Source of the DNA: Alkalihalobacillus alcalophilus ATCC 27647 = CGMCC 1.3604
Lineage (GTDB): Bacteria; Bacillota; Bacilli; Bacillales; Bacillaceae_D
Reading direction: 5' to 3'
Assembly: GCF_000292245.2 (NCBI RefSeq)
Contig: NZ_ALPT02000070.1
Span: forward strand, 1-21,640
Length of the DNA: 21,640 nt
Shown: positions 15,871 to 21,640 of the stretch, piece after piece
Numbering within the stretch: the stretch's first letter is position 1
Layout: every line of letters starts with the position of its first letter
Program-made: the position numbers and the translations under genes
Notes under the pieces: generated by a model
The model's database searches: none
What the model saw: only the letters and a program-made list of their open reading frames with translations
What the model was told of the DNA's origin: nothing

Positions 15871-16968
15871 TTACTTATTTAAACCTTGTTTTAAAGCTTC
15901 AATATTCCCTCTCATTATACTTATATAGTTCTCGCCGTTATCAATATCTTCTTGTGTTGCTGCTTCAAGGTTGTGTAAATATAATATGTCAGCACCAATT
16001 TCGTCAGCTATCATTTCAGCAATTTTAGATGTGAAATTTTGTTCAACAAACAGATGAGTAAGATTCAGAGACTGACCTAGTTCAAGAATCTCTTCAACTT
16101 GACGCTGAGACGGTTCATTTGTAGGTGATAGTCCAGATATTGCAATTTGTTCAAGCCCATACCTTTGTTCCCAATATCCATAGCCAGCATGAGATACTAT
16201 AAATTGATTTCGTTCAGCAGTAGAAACCATTTCTTCAAATTCAACGTGTAAATTTTCTAATTCAATTTTTAAGTTAGTATAGTTTTCTGTGAATTGCTCT
16301 TCGAATTCAGGTTGTAATTGAACAAGTAAATCATATATATTCTTAGCGTATTGCAGGGCATATACCGGATCAAGCCAAGCATGCGGGTCGACTCCAGCGT
16401 GCAAGTGTTCGTCTTCTTCATGAACATCCAAGGTCTCATCATTATGTTCGTCTTCTTCATGAACATCCAAGGTCTCATCATTATGTTCGTCTTCTTCATG
16501 AACATCCAAGGTCTCATCACTGTGTTCGTCTTCTTCATGAACATCCACATGTTCATCATCGTGTTCATCATCATCTTCTCTTAAAGGAATGTTATTAGAA
16601 GCTTGAAGAGCTACAACGTCCTCCTTCTCCATACTTTTTAGTACCGCATCAACAAAGCCTTCAAAGCCGGCTCCGTTATATACAAACGCATCTGCTTCCA
16701 TTATTTCGATCATTTGTCTAGCTGTCGGTTCAAACGAATGAGCATCTGCGCCCAAAGGAACTACATTGATCACATCAACATGTTCTCCACCAATTTTCCG
16801 AGTAAAGTCTTCTAAAACAAAAGTAGTTGTGACAACTGTTAAGACTTCTTCTGTAATGGTATTTTCTGTTTCACCGTCTATTAATTCTTCCTCGTTATTT
16901 GATGCGTTACATGCACCAAGAATAACGATGAAAAATAATAGTAGTAAAACCGTAAGCTTCATTTTCAT
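15871..16968 (-). CDS. znuA: Zinc-binding lipoprotein of ABC importer type (ZnuA/AdcA-like)
   Basis: This extracytoplasmic zinc-capture protein would donate zinc to a ZnuBC-type importer. The 365-residue sequence has a lipoprotein signal ending in VILGAC (Cys20). Likely zinc ligands are H77 (GADAHSFEP), H196 (DPHAWLDP) and H260 (IVSHAGYGYW); a third His where manganese proteins have Glu marks the zinc subgroup. Between H77 and H196 is a long acidic His-rich loop (about 132-190) with four DVHEEDEH repeats. The ATG has AAAGGAG upstream and a Zur-like box just beyond it. No permease or ATPase gene adjoins, so it is an orphan here and must work with components elsewhere. It is convergent with the multicopper oxidase. 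Confidence 0.9.
   Translation of the reverse strand: MKMKLTVLLLLFFIVILGACNASNNEEELIDGETENTITEEVLTVVTTTFVLEDFTRKIGGEHVDVINVVPLGADAHSFEPTARQMIEIMEADAFVYNGAGFEGFVDAVLKSMEKEDVVALQASNNIPLREDDDEHDDEHVDVHEEDEHSDETLDVHEEDEHNDETLDVHEEDEHNDETLDVHEEDEHLHAGVDPHAWLDPVYALQYAKNIYDLLVQLQPEFEEQFTENYTNLKIELENLHVEFEEMVSTAERNQFIVSHAGYGYWEQRYGLEQIAISGLSPTNEPSQRQVEEILELGQSLNLTHLFVEQNFTSKIAEMIADEIGADILYLHNLEAATQEDIDNGENYISIMRGNIEALKQGLNK
16407..16562 (-). repeat. Four 39-bp tandem repeats in the zinc-binding loop
   Basis: The units are 16407-16445, 16446-16484, 16485-16523 and 16524-16562. The first two are identical, the third differs only near its end, and the fourth (towards the gene's 5' side) is more diverged. 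They encode repeats of DVHEEDEHNDETL. Near-identity at the DNA level points to recent expansion and a likely copy-number-variable locus. Confidence 0.9.
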
Positions 16969-16986
16969 AATCTTGTCTCCTTTTTT

Positions 16987-17007
16987 AAATCGAAATTGTT
17001 ACGTTTT
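16987..17007 (-). promoter_or_regulatory. Zur-like operator upstream of the zinc-binding lipoprotein
   Basis: The 21-bp site, with arms AAATCGAAAT and GTTACGTTTT around a central T, matches the Bacillus Zur consensus (AAATCGTAAT-N-ATTACGATTT) at 17 of 20 informative positions. It ends only 19 bp from the start codon, where zinc-loaded Zur would block transcription. This independently supports zinc as the protein's ligand. Confidence 0.65.
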
Positions 17008-17275
17008 GGATATTAACTAGAAAATGTGTAGAAAGTATGTGTTTCTAAATAATTACAGTGTTTTTTTTAAAAAGGTAATATCTTATTTATTTATCTTCAT
17101 CTTTTCTCCACATTTATCTTCTATTGTTATATCAAATAAAAGCAGTGTTTCTATCTAGGGGAAATATAATAGTGCGACTAGTAATATTTACTCTCTGAAA
17201 ATATTGGAAATCAATGTAACTTAATATAAATTGACAGGTTAACCCTTTATATATGTGGGCTATAGGAGGAGTAAT

Positions 17276-17986
17276 GTGAGAATAATATCAGTATTGATAT
17301 TCGTTTTTATTACTTTGGCTGGATGTCAACAACCAGATACCAAAGACGTTCAAAATATTTATGAAAACAATTATATAAAAGTGGTAATAGATGAAATCGA
17401 GGAAGTAGAGAATGGTTTTTTCTTAACAGTAACGCTGGAAAGTATTACGGAGGGCGGAATTAACAAAAATGATTATGCTGTTGCTTTTCCAAGTCAGATC
17501 ATTTTAGCTAATGGTCATGAATTTTACAAAATTAATGAGGAGCAAAAAACAGAGTTCGTTAATGATGAGAAAGTGATGATACGCGAGTTCTATTTAAGTG
17601 AAAGTGAAAACCAAAAATTAGCAGGATTCCTATCTTTTTCGTTATACGTTAAGCCAACTTTCAACAAAAAATTAGTGACCTTTGAAATAGATGGGAATAG
17701 AAATAATGTTATGAGTGACGGAATTATACTAACAAATATAGATGTAAAGGATAACTATTTAAGGTTAAATTTAAATGATGTACATCCAACAAAAGGAATA
17801 GGGGTAACGATAGAGCTTGAAGGAGAGAGGATTTATCCAGTGGTATCTAGAACTGAGCAAAATCTAAATACGATGAAAGGTGAATTTGAGTTCGCTCAAC
17901 CACTACCTGAGACAATTTTATTAATGATCTCAAGAGCAAATTTGTCAGAAACGATATGGGAACTTCCTGTTACAATAGAATTTTAA
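17276..17986 (+). CDS. Uncharacterised lipoprotein
   Basis: I do not recognise the family. From the GTG at 17276 (AGGAGGAGT directly upstream; an earlier in-frame GTG at 17255 precedes that site) the protein has 236 residues. A short signal sequence ends in the lipobox LAGC (Cys17). The rest alternates beta-strand-like segments, for example YIKVVIDEIEEVENGFFLTV and LRLNLNDVHPTKGIGVTIEL, suggesting two Ig-like or related beta domains on the outer membrane face. It lies 71 bp upstream of the response regulator gene on the same strand, so it could be co-transcribed with or sensed by the two-component system. No enzymatic motif is seen. Confidence 0.7.
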   Translation: MRIISVLIFVFITLAGCQQPDTKDVQNIYENNYIKVVIDEIEEVENGFFLTVTLESITEGGINKNDYAVAFPSQIILANGHEFYKINEEQKTEFVNDEKVMIREFYLSESENQKLAGFLSFSLYVKPTFNKKLVTFEIDGNRNNVMSDGIILTNIDVKDNYLRLNLNDVHPTKGIGVTIELEGERIYPVVSRTEQNLNTMKGEFEFAQPLPETILLMISRANLSETIWELPVTIEF

Positions 17987-18057
17987 CATTAATATGATAA
18001 CGTGTTTTCATAATTTTCACCATTTCGTTTCAAATTAAATACTAAGGGGTTAAACAT

Positions 18058-18756
18058 ATGATTGAAAACAAAACTATTTTAATTGTTGATGATGAGTTTC
18101 AAATGCGAACTCTTTTATCGATTTATTTGAAGGATGAGGGATTTGATCTATTTGAGGCTTCGACGGGTAAGGAAGCTATTACTAAGATTCGGAATAACCC
18201 AGATAATTATGATCTAATTATACTAGATATTATGATGCCAGATCTTGATGGTTTTGAGGTATGTAAAATCGTAAGAGAGTATTCAACAATTCCGATACTA
18301 ATGCTCTCAGCCAGGAAGGCATTAGAAGATCGAGTAGATGGGTTAAATTTAGGTGCAGATGATTACCTTACAAAACCATTTGAACCAGAAGAATTAATAG
18401 CGCGTGTAAAAGCATTGCTAAGAAGAGTAACTACAATTGAGGCAGAGAAAGACGAAGTAAAGTTAGCATTTAAAGATGGATTATCTATTTATTATGAAAA
18501 TAGAAGTGTCTATGTGAATAATGAATTGGTTGAATTAACAGCAAAAGAGTTCGAGCTTTTATATAAGCTCGCTTTAAATCCACAACGAGTGTATACGAGA
18601 GACGACCTTCTTTATTTAATCTGGGGAGAGGATTATGTAGGAGCACAAAGAACTGTAGACTCTCATATGAAAAATATACGATCAAAACTTTATGCTGCTG
18701 GCCTAAAAAATAATCGAATAATAACTGTATGGGGTGTTGGATACAAATTTGTATAA
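18058..18756 (+). CDS. OmpR/PhoB-family response regulator
   Basis: The N-terminal receiver domain (about 5-120) has acidic residues D11-D12, phospho-acceptor D57 (LIILDIMMPDLDG), S84 and K106 (DYLTKPFEP). The C-terminal winged helix (about 135-232) has ELTAKEFELL, RDDLLYLIWGEDY and RTVDSHMKNIRSKL, the DNA-contacting part of OmpR/PhoB proteins. The ATG has AAGGGG upstream. The sensor kinase starts seven bases after its stop. TTTTCA repeats just upstream (18005-18028) may be its own binding sites. It resembles ResD-like regulators in a general way, and resA lies nearby, but the gene order differs from the classical resABCDE arrangement, so I leave it unnamed. Confidence 0.92.
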   Translation: MIENKTILIVDDEFQMRTLLSIYLKDEGFDLFEASTGKEAITKIRNNPDNYDLIILDIMMPDLDGFEVCKIVREYSTIPILMLSARKALEDRVDGLNLGADDYLTKPFEPEELIARVKALLRRVTTIEAEKDEVKLAFKDGLSIYYENRSVYVNNELVELTAKEFELLYKLALNPQRVYTRDDLLYLIWGEDYVGAQRTVDSHMKNIRSKLYAAGLKNNRIITVWGVGYKFV

Positions 18757-18762
18757 AAAGAG

Positions 18763-20169
18763 ATGGTACAACTTATGAATCGAATTGATATTAAATTAGG
18801 CCTTACGATTCTACTCTTATTAATTACGATAATATTACCGTTAGGCTTTGTCATGAATCAAATTTTTTATGGGTTTTATGTTAGTCAAGCCCAAGAAGAA
18901 ACACATATGCTGTCTTCTCAATATGCTAATTTAATTAATGATAGTACTGTTGAAAACCGATTAGAGGTTGTGGAAGTAGCTGCGAAAATCTCGAATCAAA
19001 AAATGCTAGCACTTAGTGATCAAGGAGAGGTCTGGGCTCAATCGAATTTTTCGATGAGTCATCATGACACAGGGTACCTTCTTAACCTTATCCATTCTGC
19101 CGATTCGCAGCACTATATGACTAATTCATTTGAAGATTCTGATGGGAAAAAGTATATTGCGACTGCTTCACATATAAATGTTAATAATTCAAAGGGGCAT
19201 GTAATTGTTTTTTCTTCGCTCGAGAGTATCATACAATCCATAAAAAAAGTACAAGATTTCCTGAAACTCTCAGCGATTGGATCTTTATTTCTAGGGATTG
19301 GACTTACTTATTTCATTACCAAAAAACTATCTCAGCCATTAGTAAGTATGGAAAAAGCTGCAAGACAAATTGCTAAAGGCAACTATAATACACGTACTAT
19401 TCAGAAATCAGGTGATGAGTTAGGTTCACTGGCACGTGCTATCAATGATTTAGCTTTCAGTTTACAACGTGTAAATGAACAAAGAAGAGAGTTTTTTGCC
19501 AATATATCACATGAGTTACGCACACCTATGACTTATTTAAAAGGATACTCAAAAGTTTTGCGTGAAGGGCGTTGGAAAACAGAAGAAGAGAGAAACCAAT
19601 ACCTTGAAATTATTGATCATGAAGCTACAAGACTAACTTATTTAGTCGATGATTTATTTGACTTAGCACAAATGGACGAAGGCCGTTTTAATCTTGAACA
19701 TAAAAAAGTGAACATTAATGAAATTATAAAACTTGTTGTAAAGAAAACGGCATACAAAGCTCTAGACCAAAACCTTAAAATAGAATACCTATGTGAACTA
19801 TCTGATAAGGAAGACAGTATAGTACTTGGTGATCCTTTAAGATTGGAGCAAGTTCTTATAAATTTAGTTGAAAACGCAATAAAGTATACGAAAGAAGGAT
19901 CCATTACAATTTATACTGTTAGTAATGATGAAAATATTAAGATTAAGGTTAGGGACACGGGAATTGGCATGGAAGAAGATGAGCTACCATATATATTCGA
20001 GCGTTTTTATCGAGTAGAAAAGTCTCGGTCTAGGGCTTTCGGTGGTACTGGTCTTGGATTGTCCATTGTGAAGCAACTAATAGAGTTACACAATGGGACA
20101 ATTGAGGTGGAGAGCACTGTTGGTGAAGGAACTGAATTCACTATTATTCTACCCAAAATTTCGGATTAA
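18763..20169 (+). CDS. Membrane sensor histidine kinase
   Basis: This is the partner of the upstream response regulator. The 468 residues show a first membrane helix (about 11-31), an extracytoplasmic sensor region (about 40-165), a second helix (about 168-186) and a HAMP linker (about 187-240). The HisKA box is FFANISHELRTP with H250. The ATPase domain has N-box NLVENAIKYT (367-376), DTGIGM, the F-box ERFYR and GGTGLGLSI. The start may be the ATG at 18763 or, better spaced from AGAGATGG, the in-frame ATG at 18775. The sensor region contains several His and Met residues (for example SMSHHD near 98-102), but this is too little to claim metal sensing. Confidence 0.92.
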   Translation: MVQLMNRIDIKLGLTILLLLITIILPLGFVMNQIFYGFYVSQAQEETHMLSSQYANLINDSTVENRLEVVEVAAKISNQKMLALSDQGEVWAQSNFSMSHHDTGYLLNLIHSADSQHYMTNSFEDSDGKKYIATASHINVNNSKGHVIVFSSLESIIQSIKKVQDFLKLSAIGSLFLGIGLTYFITKKLSQPLVSMEKAARQIAKGNYNTRTIQKSGDELGSLARAINDLAFSLQRVNEQRREFFANISHELRTPMTYLKGYSKVLREGRWKTEEERNQYLEIIDHEATRLTYLVDDLFDLAQMDEGRFNLEHKKVNINEIIKLVVKKTAYKALDQNLKIEYLCELSDKEDSIVLGDPLRLEQVLINLVENAIKYTKEGSITIYTVSNDENIKIKVRDTGIGMEEDELPYIFERFYRVEKSRSRAFGGTGLGLSIVKQLIELHNGTIEVESTVGEGTEFTIILPKISD

Positions 20170-20185
20170 AGTGAGATGAAGCCAA

Positions 20186-20401
20186 TTGAAGAAAGCAGAA
20201 TGGCTAGTTATTTTTGTTTTTATCTTATTAGGAATTATATGTTTAACGATTTCAGCAACTTGGATTCTACCTGAAGCACATCGTCATCTCAGTCTTACCT
20301 TTATTACAATTTGTTTATATACTCTTATTCCCGTTTTCCTAGTAACTTGCGTTTATATGATCTTTAAAGTCTACACCAAAAAGACAAAGCATATTAAATA
20401 G
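20186..20401 (+). CDS. Small two-helix membrane protein, function unknown
   Basis: This 71-residue protein starts at a TTG 16 bp after the kinase stop, with GAGATGAAG upstream. It has two strongly hydrophobic helices (about 6-28 and 36-62), a short loop containing PEAHRHLS, and a basic tail (KVYTKKTKHIK). It belongs to the same operon as the two-component genes and precedes their terminator. It could modulate the kinase, but that is only a guess from position; no family is recognised. Confidence 0.62.
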   Translation: MKKAEWLVIFVFILLGIICLTISATWILPEAHRHLSLTFITICLYTLIPVFLVTCVYMIFKVYTKKTKHIK

Positions 20402-20408
20402 TAATATA

Positions 20409-20443
20409 ATGGGTCCTCTTAATATTAAGGGGCTCATTTTTTC
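20409..20443 (+). terminator. Terminator of the two-component operon
   Basis: ATGGGTCCTCTTAAT (20409-20423) folds on ATTAAGGGGCTCAT (20424-20437) with a few G-T or mismatched positions, followed by TTTTTT. Confidence 0.85.
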
Positions 20444-20560
20444 TGCCATAGTAATTATTTGAATAGGATGTGACAGATTTTCCAATTTAGCATTTCTCCA
20501 TGATTCCTTCACAATTTCTCTTTATACTCTTAAATATTGTAGGTTTAAAGGAGGAGTTCT

Positions 20561-21091
20561 ATGAAAACTAGACGATTATTTATACGAACAGTGACCTTGC
20601 TCATCATGGCAGTCGCGATCGGGTATACATTCTATTCTAATTTCTTTTCAGATGCGGATGCAGCTGTTCGGATAGGCGATGAAGCACCAAATTTTGTTCT
20701 TACTGATCTTGATGGCAATGAAGTGGAGCTTGAAGATTACCGGGGGCAAGGAGTGTTTTTAAATTTCTGGGGTACATATTGTCCACCATGTGAGCGTGAG
20801 ATGCCGTATATGGAGAATCAATATGCGATATATAAAGACCAGGGAGTTGAAATCCTTGCTGTAAATGTAGGTGAACCCGAATTAACCGTTCAGCGCTTTG
20901 TAGAAAGACTAAACTTAACGTTCCCAATTCCTATGGATAAAGGACAACAAGTATTAGACCGTTATGGTGTTATTCCACTTCCGACTACATTTCTAATCAA
21001 TGCGGAAGGGGAAATCATTAACATCATTACAGGAGGCATGTCAGAGCAAGCGATCGCACAGTATATGGAAAGTATTAAACCGCAGGAGTGA
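20561..21091 (+). CDS. resA: Thiol-disulfide oxidoreductase ResA
   Basis: This membrane-anchored thioredoxin-like protein keeps apocytochrome c heme-binding cysteines reduced for cytochrome c maturation outside the membrane. The 176 residues start with RRLFIRT and one membrane helix (about 8-26). The thioredoxin fold has FLNFWGTYCPPCEREMPYM, with active site C74-x-x-C77 and E80, the acidic residue typical of ResA. The cis-proline region is PLPTTFLIN. The active site is CPPC where Bacillus subtilis has CEPC. The ATG has AAGGAGGAG upstream. The resB gene starts five bases after its stop but is interrupted, so maturation may be impaired unless other copies exist. Confidence 0.93.
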   Translation: MKTRRLFIRTVTLLIMAVAIGYTFYSNFFSDADAAVRIGDEAPNFVLTDLDGNEVELEDYRGQGVFLNFWGTYCPPCEREMPYMENQYAIYKDQGVEILAVNVGEPELTVQRFVERLNLTFPIPMDKGQQVLDRYGVIPLPTTFLINAEGEIINIITGGMSEQAIAQYMESIKPQE

Positions 21092-21096
21092 TTGAA

Positions 21097-21210
21097 ATGA
21101 ATAACCTTAGCTGTTCTTGTGGACAGCAAAACCCTCAAGGAACAGACTTATGTGGAGGATGCGGCAAACCATTAGTCGCGAGTAATAACCAGCAAGTTTT
21201 AAATATGGAT
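21097..21210 (+). pseudogene. resB: 5' fragment of resB interrupted by an insertion sequence
   Basis: From the ATG at 21097 the first 38 codons resemble the start of Bacillus ResB, a multi-pass protein that works with ResC in heme delivery for cytochrome c assembly. The cysteine pattern CSCGQQNPQGTDLCGGCGK is close to the ResB N-terminal C-x-C...C-x-x-C. The match ends at NMD (about 21210), where the insertion-sequence end TGTGTCAACC begins. Reading on gives a 51-residue chimera that stops at 21252. ResB is normally over 500 residues, so no product can form unless the element excises. Identification rests on this short stretch plus its position after resA. Confidence 0.75.
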
Positions 21211-21640
21211 TGTGTCAACCTTTTGTGGGAGGAATATTTTCCATCCTCTTAGGTGTAAGCGAATTCAGGATTTAAGGGTTCTCATTTGTATAGAATCTTC
21301 CTTTTTTTAAAAGCCTTTCAAGTCTTTTAACGCACGGTAAACCGGAATATTAGCTCTTTGTTTGAGATACATGATGTTGTTACGTGTCGCTTCCCCAATC
21401 GTACTCTCGACCTTCTCCACAAAGTGCTTTGGAGGACGCTCTTCCTTTGGCTCTGTCCATTTTTCGACGCGCCCAATTAGTGTTTGGAGAGGGACCTTAT
21501 CCATCAACGCAACCATCGCTGTCATCATGGCACTAGCGCCTTTTTCAACCCAACTACGTCCATTCTTGAGACGTTTCGCAAAGACACTCATCGTTCCCTC
21601 AGCACTTCCCATCGGGCGGAACCCTGTCGAATCAATCTTC
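21211..21640 (-). mobile_element. Insertion sequence end (ISLre2-like), continues beyond the window
   Basis: The element starts at about TGTGTCAACC (21211), directly after the resB fragment, and contains the 3' end of a minus-strand transposase gene. The 96-bp gap between this terminus and the transposase stop has no gene. The other terminus and any target duplication lie outside the window. Confidence 0.7.
21307..21640 (-). CDS. ISLre2/UPF0236-family transposase, C-terminal part
   Basis: The frame is open from the window's right edge to the stop at 21307 (111 codons). It reads KIDSTGFRPMGSAEGTMSVF and then AKRLKNGRSWVEKGASAMM. That G-x-x-E-x-x-x-S-x-x-x-KR-x-K-x-x-x-SW-x-x-x-G-A-x-x-M pattern is typical of the C-terminal region of the UPF0236/ISLre2 transposases common in Bacillaceae. 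The internal Met at 21612 is not the real start. Its 3' end points towards resA. Family assignment is from memory of the motif. Confidence 0.75.
   Translation of the reverse strand, partial: KIDSTGFRPMGSAEGTMSVFAKRLKNGRSWVEKGASAMMTAMVALMDKVPLQTLIGRVEKWTEPKEERPPKHFVEKVESTIGEATRNNIMYLKQRANIPVYRALKDLKGF

Noticed and set aside
16269..16584. Open frames on both strands across the His-rich repeat
   Set aside because: They are long only because the 39-bp repeats lack stops in several frames; the encoded low-complexity peptides are shadows of the zinc-binding protein.
18058..20169. Naming the two-component pair ResDE
   Set aside because: resA is nearby and the domains fit, but the order (before resA, separated by a small gene and a terminator) is not the classical one, and OmpR-type pairs are too similar to name by eye.

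Overview
The window looks like an AT-rich Firmicute, most likely a member of the Bacillaceae. Ribosome binding sites are strong (AGGAGG or AGGTGAT type), TTG and GTG starts are frequent, several genes encode lipoproteins, and resA is closely similar to Bacillus ResA. The metal-regulator sites resemble Bacillus MntR and Zur boxes.

Left third (1-10,095): mobile-element territory. An XRE repressor and an FRG-domain protein lie on the minus strand. Divergent from them is a Tn7-like transposition module: tnsA, tnsB, tnsC and a long tnsD/tniQ gene, closely packed and probably co-transcribed, then a second tnsD/tniQ paralogue. Between the two tniQ genes sits a 1.5-kb block (about 6,925-8,474). It is bounded by inverted terminal arrays of 21-23-bp repeats and by an outer 13-bp perfect inverted repeat. 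It carries one unrecognised 299-aa gene with a HEPN-like N-x-x-KHG motif and no transposase. No CRISPR array or cas gene was seen. The outer ends of the Tn7-like element were not identified.

Middle (10,096-17,986): a metal-homeostasis cluster. A manganese ABC transporter (ATPase, permease, lipoprotein) follows two candidate promoters, each with an MntR-like box; the ATPase gene has a one-base frameshift in a G5 run. Then come a double AbrB-like regulator, a lipoprotein multicopper oxidase with a Met/Asp/His-rich repeat, a convergent orphan zinc-binding lipoprotein with a His/Asp/Glu repeat and a Zur-like box at its start, and an unrecognised lipoprotein.

Right end (18,058-21,640): an OmpR/PhoB-type response regulator, its sensor kinase and a small membrane protein form one operon. 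Next are resA (the cytochrome c maturation thioredoxin) and the first codons of resB, cut by the end of an insertion sequence whose transposase resembles the ISLre2/UPF0236 family and runs off the window.

The most unusual feature is the nested, transposase-free element between the two targeting genes of the Tn7-like module. Next are the paired MntR boxes, the two unrelated 13-residue metal-ligand repeats, and the two gene disruptions (ATPase frameshift, resB insertion).
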